Below are positions 28,109 through 37,069 of a DNA stretch of 64,000 nt, in pieces. The position numbers and the translations under genes were made by a program. The notes under the pieces were generated by a model. It ran no database searches. It was not told the origin of the DNA and saw only the letters and a list, made by a program, of their open reading frames with translations. Location: NCBI RefSeq assembly GCF_001650915.1, contig NZ_LXYO01000002.1:16155-80154 (forward strand), written 5' to 3'. The stretch's first letter is position 1; each line of letters begins with the position of its first letter. This DNA comes from Marinobacter sp. EhC06 (GTDB lineage: Bacteria > Pseudomonadota > Gammaproteobacteria > Pseudomonadales > Oleiphilaceae).

Positions 28109-30541
28109 TTGTCCGGAAGTATCAACCGCCCGGCATGCTCTCTTGGCACGTCCGGTTCAGCAGTAGTGGGCGTGATCGCCTTCTCTTTTGGCGTTATCTT
28201 ACTGTATTGGTTGTCGATACTGCCACCTCCCGAATGGTTGATCGCCGCGATACTGCTGCTCGCTCTTGCCTTTTCCTGTTCTTTATCGACCGTCGCCACC
28301 CGGTTAGCAGTGTTCGCCTTTGGCCTGCTTGCCGGACTGCTCTGGGCCTCCTGGCATGCTGGTGAACGGCTCTCGACCACCCTTCCGAGCAGTCTTGAAC
28401 GGGAGCGCCTCGCGGTCTCGGGATACCTGTGCGACATTCCTTCGAAAGGAAGCTTCAACAGTTTACGTTTCAGTTTCTGTGTCACCCAGTGGCACAACCT
28501 TCCCATCGAAACCGGGCAGGAAGCAAGGATGCCGCGCCTGCTCAGATTGTCCTGGTATGGTCACGGGAATGAACAACTTCCCGGGGCCCGCCTGCGGCTG
28601 GAAGTCGCTCTCAAACGCCCTCATGGCAGCCTCAACCCTGCAGGCTTCCGCTACGAGGACTGGCTTTTTCGGAAGGGGTACCGGGCCACAGGAAGCGTCC
28701 GTAGTGTTCAGGTCGACCCAACGGTCAGGTGTTTGCTGCATTGCCAGTACCGGAGTCTCCATCTTTCCCTTAAACACTGGACCACGGAGCAGTTTGGCGA
28801 TGCCAGGCATTTTCCGCTGGTTTCTTCGCTCTTAATTGGCCATCGCGGCTATATGGAAGAGAAGCACTGGGATGTACTCAAGGCGACCGGCACCATTCAC
28901 CTGGTAGCGATATCGGGTCTGCATCTGGGGCTGGTTGCGCTGGGTGCCGGCTTTTTGTGCAGGCGACTGTTGCTGGCGTTGCCGGCCCGAAGGGTCAGTG
29001 ACGAGGCCAGACGCTGGATTGTCTTCACATCGGTTCTGAGTTGTTGCCTGATTTATGCCCTGTCGGCCGGTTTTACCGTGCCGACACGTCGCGCCCTTGT
29101 CATGGTGGTTGCAGGCGGTTGGCTGATTCTTATGAGTCGTCAGGCGCCGGTTTGGCAGGCCTTTCTGGCTGCATTGGTGGCTGTTCTTCTGCTGGATCCT
29201 TTTGCGCCACTGGATCAGGGGTTCTGGCTGTCGTTTACGGCTGTCGCCGTGCTGATTGCTGTGTTTTCGGCGCGGCTTGAGGGAGCCGGGTCGTTGACCG
29301 GGCTCGTCGTTGCGCAGCTCGCCGTATTCGGCGGTTTGTGGCCAATCCTGGAGATATTTGGGCAAGGACAGCCGCTGGTTGGTTTGTTGGCCAATCTCGC
29401 AGCGATCCCATGGGTATCCTTGGTAGTCATGCCAGTACTGGTCGCGGGCGGGTTGATCACGGCCGTTGTTCCCGGCGCCGCCCAGCTATTTGTGCCACTG
29501 TTCGATTGGACTCTGGGCGTGCTCTGGTACGTGCTGACATGGTTCGCGGAGTGGCAGGCGCCGGGCATTGAAGCCAGTGTTCCGGAGATTGTGGGTTGGG
29601 CGTTGCTGACTGTGACCCTGGTTTTTATGCCGTTTGCCAGATTTCGCCTTGTTGCCGCTCTGTTGGCCGTGTCATGGCTAATGTATCCGGGCCCGACCTC
29701 GGTGAAGAATCCCTATTTGAGCGCGCCGGAAATACGGGTCTGGGATGTTGGCCAGGGCCTGTCGGTTCTTGTCCGTCATGGGCATGAGGTATTGGTCTAC
29801 GACACAGGCCCTGCCGTTCCGGGTGTATTCTCGGCTGTTGAATCGACCCTCCTGCCAAATCTTGAGGCCGAGGGCATCAGGCGGATTGATACCCTGGTGA
29901 TCAGTCACGCAGACAGTGATCATGCCGGGGGTGTATCCGAACTGACCCGGCAGATTGAGGTCGGAAAATTCATCGCTGGCGAGCCGGTAGCGATCAGAGA
30001 GCAGGTTGCCGATCTGCCGGTTCGGGGCTGCAAACGATCATCCCAAAGACTCGGCAGCCTGATGCTGGAATTCTGGCAGGGGGAGGGGGCGACAGAAGGT
30101 AACGATGCGTCCTGTGTGCTGCGGATATACCATCCCGAATCAGGCACCGAATGGCTACTGCCGGGGGATATCACCGACCACATGGAAGCCCGGTATCTGG
30201 CTTATTTCGCTGATCGAGAGGATCTTCCGGCGCCAGTTACCCGAGTGATTGTCGCGCCCCACCATGGCAGCAAAACGTCATCCTCCGAAGCCTGGGTCAA
30301 GGCCTTGAAGCCCGATCAGGTGATCTATACCGCCGGCTATCGACACCGGTATGGCCATCCTCACCCGATGGTTACCGCCCGCTATGCCGGGATCGGGGCC
30401 GTTTCGCTGAATACAGCCTGTTCCGGCAGCATCGTGATGACGATTGAGGATAACCGGTTGGAGTTAAAGGAAATGCGCCATCGGTCGCCGTTCTGGATTG
30501 GCGGCCCGGGGCTTGCCCGTGATCAATGTAAAATACCGTGA
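28109..30541 (+). CDS. comEC: DNA internalisation/competence protein ComEC (Rec2)
   Basis: Inner-membrane channel for single-stranded DNA uptake in transformation. The start is a TTG with an excellent AGGAGG 7 nt upstream and no competing ATG. 810 residues. An N-terminal OB-like region (60-200) is followed by the Competence domain with about eight membrane helices (225-530; 'GTIHLVAISGLHLGLVALG' is the family motif). The C-terminal metallo-beta-lactamase domain has 'SHADSDHAGG' (His600-His605) and 'APHHGSKTSS' (His718-His719). Metal ligands look intact, so a nuclease role is plausible. Whether the organism is transformable is unknown. Confidence 0.93.
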   Translation: MSGSINRPACSLGTSGSAVVGVIAFSFGVILLYWLSILPPPEWLIAAILLLALAFSCSLSTVATRLAVFAFGLLAGLLWASWHAGERLSTTLPSSLERERLAVSGYLCDIPSKGSFNSLRFSFCVTQWHNLPIETGQEARMPRLLRLSWYGHGNEQLPGARLRLEVALKRPHGSLNPAGFRYEDWLFRKGYRATGSVRSVQVDPTVRCLLHCQYRSLHLSLKHWTTEQFGDARHFPLVSSLLIGHRGYMEEKHWDVLKATGTIHLVAISGLHLGLVALGAGFLCRRLLLALPARRVSDEARRWIVFTSVLSCCLIYALSAGFTVPTRRALVMVVAGGWLILMSRQAPVWQAFLAALVAVLLLDPFAPLDQGFWLSFTAVAVLIAVFSARLEGAGSLTGLVVAQLAVFGGLWPILEIFGQGQPLVGLLANLAAIPWVSLVVMPVLVAGGLITAVVPGAAQLFVPLFDWTLGVLWYVLTWFAEWQAPGIEASVPEIVGWALLTVTLVFMPFARFRLVAALLAVSWLMYPGPTSVKNPYLSAPEIRVWDVGQGLSVLVRHGHEVLVYDTGPAVPGVFSAVESTLLPNLEAEGIRRIDTLVISHADSDHAGGVSELTRQIEVGKFIAGEPVAIREQVADLPVRGCKRSSQRLGSLMLEFWQGEGATEGNDASCVLRIYHPESGTEWLLPGDITDHMEARYLAYFADREDLPAPVTRVIVAPHHGSKTSSSEAWVKALKPDQVIYTAGYRHRYGHPHPMVTARYAGIGAVSLNTACSGSIVMTIEDNRLELKEMRHRSPFWIGGPGLARDQCKIP

Positions 30542-30613
30542 CATTGCAGGTGTGGCCTCCACCGGTAGCTATGCTAAAGTAGCGCGGCTTGCAAACAATG
30601 AGGGAGACCAAGC

Positions 30614-31240
30614 GTGTTCGAGCTGTTGAAAGCCGGTGGCATTCTCATGGTGCCAATTGTTGCCTGTTCCATTCTGGCGCTGGCCATCATTCTGGAGCGT
30701 ATCTGGACCCTTCGTGCCTCCAGGGTAGCGCCTCCCCAGACCATTAACGAGTTATGGCGCTGGATCAAGAAAAAAGAACTCAATGGCCGGAAGCTGAAAG
30801 CCCTGCAGGGTTCCTCGCCCCTGGGCCGGATTCTGGCCGGTGGCCTGCTTAACGCGAAGCATGGCCGCGAAATCATGAAAGAGAGCATCGAGCACGAGGC
30901 GAGCCAGGTTATCCACGATCTGGAGAGATTCCTGAACCCCCTGGGTACCGTAGCGACGATCACCCCTCTGCTGGGTCTGCTGGGCACCGTTATCGGCATG
31001 ATCAAGGTGTTTGCCGAGATCCAGCTGGCCGGGGTCGGTAACGCGGGCAACCTGGCTGGCGGTATCTCTGAAGCGCTGATTACCACGGCTGCCGGCCTGA
31101 GCGTGGCTATTCCGGCGCTGATCTGCCACCGCTATTTCATCCGCCGGGTGGATGAGCTGGTTGTCAGTATGGAGCAGGAAGCCATCAAGCTGGTTGAGGT
31201 AGTACACGGAGACCGCGAAATCGACGTGGAAGGAGCCTGA
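30614..31240 (+). CDS. exbB: MotA/TolQ/ExbB proton-channel family protein
   Basis: 208 residues with a GTG start preceded by AGGGAG. Three membrane helices: about 7-30, 108-135 and 145-170, with the channel stretch 'LGTVATITPLLGLLGTVIGM' and 'GISEALITTAAGLSVAIPAL'. It differs from tolQ at 58896, so the window encodes two such motors. It is followed by exbD after 5 nt and then msbA-lpxK. Its energised partner (a TonB-like protein) is not encoded nearby. Confidence 0.88.
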   Translation: MFELLKAGGILMVPIVACSILALAIILERIWTLRASRVAPPQTINELWRWIKKKELNGRKLKALQGSSPLGRILAGGLLNAKHGREIMKESIEHEASQVIHDLERFLNPLGTVATITPLLGLLGTVIGMIKVFAEIQLAGVGNAGNLAGGISEALITTAAGLSVAIPALICHRYFIRRVDELVVSMEQEAIKLVEVVHGDREIDVEGA

Positions 31241-31245
31241 ACGCC

Positions 31246-31671
31246 GTGAAGTTCAAGCGCCAGAGAAGCCAGGAAGTCGGGGTAGACCTGACACCACTGA
31301 TCGACGTGGTGTTCCTGCTGCTGATTTTCTTTATGGTTTCCACAACCTTTACCCGGGAAAGCCATCTGCAGGTCGAGCTTCCCGAAGCCAGTGGCGAGCC
31401 CGCGCCGGCATCGGAAGTGCAGCAGATTGATGTGGTGATCAATGCCGAGGGGCAGTACATCCTGAATGACCGAACATTGGTCAATAACCGGCGAGAAACG
31501 CTTGAACGGGGTGTGCGCGAGCTTGCTGAAGGCAACAATTCGCTTCCGTTCATCATTACCGCTGACGCCCGTACTCCCCACGAGTTTGTGGTTCGTGCCA
31601 TGGACGTTGCCGGACGTCTGGGATTTGCCAAGCTCAGCATTACTACCGAGCGGGAGGCTGAGAACCAGTGA
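31246..31671 (+). CDS. exbD: ExbD/TolR family biopolymer transport protein
   Basis: 141 residues, GTG start. One N-terminal membrane helix (about 13-35) containing the protonatable Asp in 'LTPLIDVVFLLLIFFMVSTT', then a periplasmic domain with 'ITADARTPHEFVVRAMDVAG'. Pairs with the ExbB protein upstream. It overlaps msbA by 4 nt (GTGA), so motor and lipid A flippase are translated from one message. Confidence 0.9.
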   Translation: MKFKRQRSQEVGVDLTPLIDVVFLLLIFFMVSTTFTRESHLQVELPEASGEPAPASEVQQIDVVINAEGQYILNDRTLVNNRRETLERGVRELAEGNNSLPFIITADARTPHEFVVRAMDVAGRLGFAKLSITTEREAENQ

Positions 31672-33446
31672 AGGTAACCGAGCCCTTGCCTGACCCCTCG
31701 GCCGGGTTACCAGCGGGCAGTTGGGAAACCTACAAACGCCTGCTCGCTTATGTGAAGCCCTTTCTGCTGGCTTTCTCCCTGGCGGTACTTGGCAACATCA
31801 TCTATGCCGCAGCATCAACCGGCATGGCGGCGGCTATGGAATACGTCATAGCGGCTATCGAGAACCCGACCGAGCAGAACCGCCTGATTCTCACCCTGGT
31901 TATTGTAGGCGTGTTCGCTTTCCGGGGGCTCGGCACGTTCCTGAGCCAGTATTTCATCAGCTACGTTGGTCGCCAGGTCATTAATGCCTTGCGCAATGAC
32001 GTATTCGATCGCCTGATGACACTGCCTTCCCGGTATTTCGATGACAACGCAGCCGGCCGCCTGGTCTCCAAGCTCACCTTCAACGTTGAGCAGGTTGCGG
32101 AGGCGACGACCAATGCCGTGACCATTACCCTCCGTGAAGGCCTGACCATCGTCGGTCTGCTGGGCTACATGTTCTACACCAACTGGAAACTCACGCTGAT
32201 TTTCCTGGCGGTGGGGCCGCTAATTGCCGCGGTGGTCAGCTATGCCAGCAAACGCTTCCGCAAGATCAGTCAGCGGATCCAGGGCTCCATGGGCGATATA
32301 ACCCATGTGGCCTCAGAGTCGATTACCGGCTATCGCGTTGTTCGCACCTTTGGTGGCGAGGATTATGAACGCGATCGTTTTCAAGAGGTCAACAATAAAA
32401 ACCTCAAGCAAAGTCTGAAGATGGCATCCACCCAGGCCATCAGCGTTCCGGTCATTCAGGTACTGGTGGCCATTGCCATTGCCGGATTGGTCTGGATGAT
32501 GCTGGCGCCGGAAATCCGTGGCGAAATGACCACGGGGCAGCTCGTAGCCTTTATCACCGCTGCAACCACCATGGCAAAGCCGATCCGTCAGGTCACCTCG
32601 GTTCATGCCAAGATCCAGAAGGGTGTTGCAGCGGCCTACGATGTCTTCGAAACCATTGATGAAGCCCCGGAGCAGGATCCGGGTACCTACTCTCCGGATC
32701 GGGTTGAGGGCGACATCGAGTTTGATGAGGTGTCCTTCCGGTACCGGGACCAGCTCGACAATGTTCTGGAAGGAATCTCCTTCAGCATTCCTGCCGGTCA
32801 GAGTGTGGCACTCGTCGGTCGTTCAGGGAGCGGAAAGTCCACCCTGGTGAGTCTCATTCCACGATTCTATGAATACACCGGCGGCGATATCCGCATCGAT
32901 GGTCACTCGCTGAAGGAGTTCTCCCTGAAAGGGCTGCGTTCCCAGATTGCACTGGTGAACCAGAATGTGGTGCTTTTCAACGACAGTATCGCCGCCAACA
33001 TCGCTTACGGGGCGCTCCGGCACTGTACTCGCGAAGAAATTCGCGAGGCCGCCGCGAAGGCGCACGCCCTTGAGTTTATCGACCGCATGCCCGAAGGCCT
33101 GGACACCATGATCGGCGACAATGGCGTAATGCTCTCGGGTGGGCAGCGACAGCGGCTCGCGATTGCCCGGGCACTGCTGAAGAATGCCCCGATTTTGATC
33201 CTTGATGAGGCGACATCGGCACTGGATACCGAATCCGAGCGCCATATCCAGGAAGCGCTGGAAACGGTCATGCAGGGACGTACCACACTGGTCATCGCGC
33301 ATCGGCTTTCCACCATCGAGAAAGCCGACAGGATTCTGGTGATGGATAACGGACGAATCGCAGAGTCCGGGCGCCATGACGAACTCCTTGCTGCTGGCGG
33401 CGCTTACGCTCAGCTTCACCAGATGCAGTTCAGCGAGCAGCCATGA
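31668..33446 (+). CDS. msbA: Lipid A export ATP-binding/permease MsbA
   Basis: Homodimeric ABC flippase moving core-lipid A across the inner membrane. GTG start overlapping exbD. 592 residues: six membrane helices within 28-320, then the nucleotide-binding domain with Walker A 'VGRSGSGKSTLVSLIPRFYE', ABC signature 'LSGGQRQRLAIARALL', Walker B 'PILILDEATSALD' and 'VIAHRLSTIEKAD'. It overlaps lpxK by 4 nt, the conserved msbA-lpxK pair. Confidence 0.96.
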   Translation: MKVTEPLPDPSAGLPAGSWETYKRLLAYVKPFLLAFSLAVLGNIIYAAASTGMAAAMEYVIAAIENPTEQNRLILTLVIVGVFAFRGLGTFLSQYFISYVGRQVINALRNDVFDRLMTLPSRYFDDNAAGRLVSKLTFNVEQVAEATTNAVTITLREGLTIVGLLGYMFYTNWKLTLIFLAVGPLIAAVVSYASKRFRKISQRIQGSMGDITHVASESITGYRVVRTFGGEDYERDRFQEVNNKNLKQSLKMASTQAISVPVIQVLVAIAIAGLVWMMLAPEIRGEMTTGQLVAFITAATTMAKPIRQVTSVHAKIQKGVAAAYDVFETIDEAPEQDPGTYSPDRVEGDIEFDEVSFRYRDQLDNVLEGISFSIPAGQSVALVGRSGSGKSTLVSLIPRFYEYTGGDIRIDGHSLKEFSLKGLRSQIALVNQNVVLFNDSIAANIAYGALRHCTREEIREAAAKAHALEFIDRMPEGLDTMIGDNGVMLSGGQRQRLAIARALLKNAPILILDEATSALDTESERHIQEALETVMQGRTTLVIAHRLSTIEKADRILVMDNGRIAESGRHDELLAAGGAYAQLHQMQFSEQP

Positions 33447-34489
33447 GTGCGGTGCAATCCGCCATGAGTTCGCTGGTTGAACGTCTCTGGTATGGCAGCA
33501 AACGGCCCCTGGGCTTTCTGGCTCCGTTGTCCTGGTTGTACCGAAGCATCGCAGAGGCCCGTCGCCGTTCGGCCTGGGACGCAAGGGATGCCTCGCTTCC
33601 GGTTCCGGTTATTGTGGTTGGCAATATCACCGCCGGTGGAACCGGGAAGTCACCGCTTACCGCATGGCTTGTCTCTGAACTGGCATCTGCCGGTTGGCGA
33701 CCGGTCATCCTCAGTAGGGGTTATGGCGGTGACGCCGGCCAATACCCGCTGGTTGTCGCAGCAGATACCAGCCCCGCCGAAGCCGGTGACGAGCCGGTGA
33801 TGCTGGCACTCAGCACCGGTTGTCCGGTGGTTGTTGATCCCGAGCGTCGACGCGCCGCAGATTTTGCTATCGAGAACAACCTTGGTGATTTGCTGATCTG
33901 TGACGACGGTCTACAGCATTACAAATTGCCCAGGGATCTCGAACTCTCGGTATTTGATGGGCAGCGGGGCATCGGCAATGGCGCCCTGATTCCGGTCGGT
34001 CCCCTGCGAGAGCCGGTTTCACGGCTCGCTTCCGTGGATTTTGTTATCGTAAACGACAAGCGACTCTCGGAGCAGGCTCTGGAGAGTTTTGTCGGCGTTG
34101 ACCATCCGGCCATTTATTCCATGGTTCTGGAGCCCACGACCCTGATCCACCTGAAATCGGGGGCGTCCAGGGCTGTCGGAGAACTGAAGGGGAAAACGGT
34201 CAAGGCGGTAGCGGGCATCGGCAATCCGGCCCGGTTTTTCGATACGCTCAGGGCCCTGGGTGCATCGGTCACCGAGACGGCTTTTCCGGATCATCACCAA
34301 TTTCGCCCGGAGGATCTGAAAACCGAGACCGATGAGTGGATTGTCATGACGGCAAAGGATGCGGTGAAATGCCGGGAGTTCGCGCCCGAGAATGCGTGGA
34401 GCCTGGTGGTTGAGGCCAGGTTGCCGGAACAGTTCCGGGATGCGTTTCTGGCCCGGGTTCGCCAGTGTTCCGAGCCTATTACTTCGTGA
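33443..34489 (+). CDS. lpxK: Tetraacyldisaccharide 4'-kinase LpxK
   Basis: Phosphorylates the lipid A disaccharide precursor at the 4' position. The P-loop 'NITAGGTGKSPLTAWL' has GGTGKS at 65-70. The catalytic 'DDGLQHYKLPRDLEL', 'FPDHHQF' and 'VMTAKDAVKC' motifs are present. 348 residues. The ATG at 33443 overlaps the msbA stop; a second ATG 21 nt downstream is possible. Followed by the Trm112-type gene after 19 nt. Confidence 0.95.
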   Translation: MSAVQSAMSSLVERLWYGSKRPLGFLAPLSWLYRSIAEARRRSAWDARDASLPVPVIVVGNITAGGTGKSPLTAWLVSELASAGWRPVILSRGYGGDAGQYPLVVAADTSPAEAGDEPVMLALSTGCPVVVDPERRRAADFAIENNLGDLLICDDGLQHYKLPRDLELSVFDGQRGIGNGALIPVGPLREPVSRLASVDFVIVNDKRLSEQALESFVGVDHPAIYSMVLEPTTLIHLKSGASRAVGELKGKTVKAVAGIGNPARFFDTLRALGASVTETAFPDHHQFRPEDLKTETDEWIVMTAKDAVKCREFAPENAWSLVVEARLPEQFRDAFLARVRQCSEPITS

Positions 34490-34508
34490 TTTCAAGTGAG
34501 TAAGCAAC

Positions 34509-34697
34509 ATGGATAAAAAACTTTTGGCAATGCTGGCCTGTCCGGTCTGCAAGGGCGATCTGAAGCTCAACGAGGACAGAACCGAGCTGGTCTGTTATCA
34601 GGACGCCATGGCGTTCCCGATCCGCGAGGGCATTCCGGTGATGTTGGCCACAGAGGCGCGGACCCTGTCCACCGATGAGCGTCTGCACAAGCGCTGA
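34509..34697 (+). CDS. ycaR: Trm112-family protein YcaR
   Basis: 62 residues, UPF0434/Trm112 zinc-ribbon-like fold. '[16 protein letters not shown]' carries a CxxC (Cys11, Cys14), while the usual second pair is reduced to Cys29 in '[13 protein letters not shown]', followed by 'REGIPVML'. It lies between lpxK and kdsB as in most gammaproteobacteria. In eukaryotes Trm112 activates methyltransferases; the bacterial role is unknown. Confidence 0.9.
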   Translation: MDKKLLAMLACPVCKGDLKLNEDRTELVCYQDAMAFPIREGIPVMLATEARTLSTDERLHKR

Positions 34698-34724
34698 ACC
34701 CAAGTCCATCAGGGTAGTTACCTC

Positions 34725-35519
34725 ATGTCTTTTACCGTTGTGATCCCGGCCCGCTATGCCTCCAGTCGCCTGCCAGGCAAGCCGCTGGCGGAAATTGCCG
34801 GAAAGCCCATGATCCAGCACGTCTGTGAGCGTGCTGCGGAAAGCCGGGCAGATCGTGTGGTTGTGGCCACCGACGACGACCGAATCCGCACCGCTTGCGA
34901 AGGCTTTGGTGCCGAGGTGGTCATGACATCCCCGAATCATGCCAGCGGCACCGACCGACTCGAGGAAGTTGCCCGGGCGCTCGGGTTCGAGGCCGACCAC
35001 CGGGTGGTCAACGTGCAGGGTGACGAACCCCTGATTCCGCCGGAACTGATCAATCAGGTGGCCGACAACCTGGAGCTGTATCCGGAAGCCGCCATTGCCA
35101 CCCTGTGCGAGCGAATTCATGACCCGGAGCAGGTCTTTAATCCCAACGTGGTCAAGGTGGTGTTTGATCACCAGGGGATGGCACATTACTTCAGCCGGGC
35201 ACCGATTCCGTGGGCCCGGGACCAGTGGCAGGGGGGTACGCCGCTGAAGGGCGTCGACATCTCCTTGCCACACAATATGGGGTATTTCCGGCATATCGGA
35301 ATTTATGGTTACCGTGCTTCGGTGCTTGCACAGTTTGTCAGTTGGGCGCCTGCCCCCACAGAGGTTACCGAATCCCTGGAACAGTTGCGGGCGCTCTACA
35401 ACGGCGCCCGGATCCACGTGGATGTGGCTGCCGTGAACCCGCCGGGCGGGATTGACACGGAAGCCGATCTGCAACGGGTCCGCAACTGGCTGGAAAGGAG
35501 AGAGATCGACAATGGCTGA
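34725..35519 (+). CDS. kdsB: CMP-KDO synthetase (3-deoxy-manno-octulosonate cytidylyltransferase)
   Basis: Activates KDO with CTP for LPS inner-core synthesis. Nucleotidyltransferase motif '[22 protein letters not shown]' starts at residue 5 (key RYxSxRLPGKPL). '[11 protein letters not shown]' holds the metal-binding Asp, and '[18 protein letters not shown]' and '[11 protein letters not shown]' follow. 264 residues, slightly longer than E. coli (248). It overlaps the phosphatase gene by 8 nt. Confidence 0.96.
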   Translation: MSFTVVIPARYASSRLPGKPLAEIAGKPMIQHVCERAAESRADRVVVATDDDRIRTACEGFGAEVVMTSPNHASGTDRLEEVARALGFEADHRVVNVQGDEPLIPPELINQVADNLELYPEAAIATLCERIHDPEQVFNPNVVKVVFDHQGMAHYFSRAPIPWARDQWQGGTPLKGVDISLPHNMGYFRHIGIYGYRASVLAQFVSWAPAPTEVTESLEQLRALYNGARIHVDVAAVNPPGGIDTEADLQRVRNWLERREIDNG

Positions 35520-35991
35520 ACCGGTAAAGGTACTTTTCGTTTGTCTGGGCAACATCTGTCGCTCGCCCAGTGCCGAAGGGGTGTTTCGTTCCCTGGTGGA
35601 GCAGGCTGGCCTCGCGGAAAAAGTTCACATCGATTCCTGTGGCACTGGTCACTGGCATATTGGCAAGAGTCCTGATACCCGGGCCCAGGAGGCCGCCTTG
35701 CGCCGTGGCATTGATATCAGCGGTTTGCGGGCGCGCCAGTTCGGTCCAGAGGATCTGGACACCTTCGACTACGTGCTGGTCATGGATCGCCAGAACCTGG
35801 CCGACATCAAGGATGTCTGGTATCAGAACGGCGGCACCCGGCCAGCACTGTTCCTGGAGTATGGCCGCTCGGCGCATAAGGAAGTGCCAGATCCGTACTA
35901 CGGCGGTGACGAAGGGTTTGAAACCGTGCTTGATCTGATAAACGAGGCTGGCGAGGGGTTGCTGGCGGACATCCGGGGGCGCCTGGCTTGA
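35512..35991 (+). CDS. Low-molecular-weight protein-tyrosine phosphatase
   Basis: 159 residues from the ATG at 35512, inside the end of kdsB; the frame upstream of this is within kdsB. The P-loop CX5R is '[15 protein letters not shown]' (nucleophile Cys12, Arg18), and the general acid Asp is in '[19 protein letters not shown]'. Wzb/Etp-like enzymes dephosphorylate tyrosine kinases controlling polysaccharide export, but no kinase is encoded here. The embedding between kdsB and murB is conserved in Pseudomonas. Confidence 0.92.
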   Translation: MAEPVKVLFVCLGNICRSPSAEGVFRSLVEQAGLAEKVHIDSCGTGHWHIGKSPDTRAQEAALRRGIDISGLRARQFGPEDLDTFDYVLVMDRQNLADIKDVWYQNGGTRPALFLEYGRSAHKEVPDPYYGGDEGFETVLDLINEAGEGLLADIRGRLA

Positions 35992-37022
35992 GTGAGCAGC
36001 CGGAGATCCGGGGAAACGTCGAACTGGAGGCGCTGAACACCCTGCATGTGCCGGCCAGGGCCCGCTTCTACGTGGAGGTTCACAGCGCGGATGAGCTGGC
36101 TCGGTCCCTGGACTGGGCTGCGTCCGAAGACCAGGAAGTGCTGATTCTCGGTGGTGGCAGTAACCTGGTGCTGGCGGGTGACTTTATGGGGCTGGTGGTC
36201 CGTCTGGCCATTCGTGGACGCCGCTGGGAGCATATCGAAGATCACCGGGCCACCCTGGTGCTCGGCGCCGGTGAGAACTGGCATGAGGCGGTTCTGTATG
36301 CGGCCCGGGCCGGTTATCGCGGTATCGAAAATCTGGCGCTGATTCCCGGAACCGCAGGTGCCGCGCCCGTGCAGAATATCGGTGCCTATGGAGTTGAACT
36401 CTGCGATTCTCTGGAATCTGTCACAGCACTGGACCGTGATACGGGTGAGCTGGTTGTACTCGAAAATGCGGAGTGCCGGTTTGCTTACCGAGACAGCCTG
36501 TTCAAACAGACACCGGGCCGATACGTGATCACCGAAATTCGTCTGGGCCTGTCCCGCTCACGGCCCCTGGTGCTGGGGTATCGAGATCTACAGGAATACC
36601 TCGGTGATACGCCGGAAAACGCCCTTGATCCGTTGCATGTGGCGGAGGCCGTGATGGCCATCCGGCGACGCAAGTTGCCGGACCCGGACATCATTCCGAA
36701 CGCCGGAAGTTTCTTCAAGAACCCGGTGGTGGAGAGCGCAACCTATGAGGCTCTCAGGGAACGGAACCCCGATATTGTGGCCTATCCTCAGGCGCACGGC
36801 GTTAAACTGGCCGCAGCCTGGCTGATTGATCAAAGTGGCTGGAAAGGGTTCCGTAATGCCCGGGTGGGCGTTCATAACCGGCAGGCACTGGTCCTGATTA
36901 ACCACTCGGGCGGTACTGGCGCCGACATACTTGAGCTTGCGGAGACGATCCGTCAATCGGTGGCAGACCGTTTCGGGGTAACGCTGGAAATGGAGCCGGG
37001 GATTGTGGGTAGCCAGAGGTAA
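35988..37022 (+). CDS. murB: UDP-N-acetylenolpyruvoylglucosamine reductase
   Basis: FAD enzyme making UDP-MurNAc for peptidoglycan. Start is a TTG overlapping the phosphatase stop (TTGA); no ATG is available before the conserved 'LNTLHVPARARFYVEV'. 344 residues, type I (E. coli-like). FAD site 'LILGGGSNLVLAGDFMGLVV', 'LIPGTAGAAPVQNIGAYGVE', and the catalytic Ser241 in 'NAGSFFKNPVV'. Last gene of the run from exbB. A GC hairpin follows. Confidence 0.95.
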   Translation: MSEQPEIRGNVELEALNTLHVPARARFYVEVHSADELARSLDWAASEDQEVLILGGGSNLVLAGDFMGLVVRLAIRGRRWEHIEDHRATLVLGAGENWHEAVLYAARAGYRGIENLALIPGTAGAAPVQNIGAYGVELCDSLESVTALDRDTGELVVLENAECRFAYRDSLFKQTPGRYVITEIRLGLSRSRPLVLGYRDLQEYLGDTPENALDPLHVAEAVMAIRRRKLPDPDIIPNAGSFFKNPVVESATYEALRERNPDIVAYPQAHGVKLAAAWLIDQSGWKGFRNARVGVHNRQALVLINHSGGTGADILELAETIRQSVADRFGVTLEMEPGIVGSQR

Positions 37023-37069
37023 GCCCGCCCGGAGGCGGGCACGGATTCAAAGATCTTTTCAAAGATCTT
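37023..37069. terminator. Hairpin plus tandem palindromic 12-mer between murB and proS
   Basis: GCCCGCC-CGGA-GGCGGGC (37023-37040) lies directly after the murB stop but has no T run on either strand. It is followed by two exact tandem copies of TTCAAAGATCTT (37046-37057, 37058-37069), each with the palindrome AAAGATCTTT, ending at the proS stop. The region probably terminates the two convergent genes, but it is not a canonical terminator. Confidence 0.5.
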
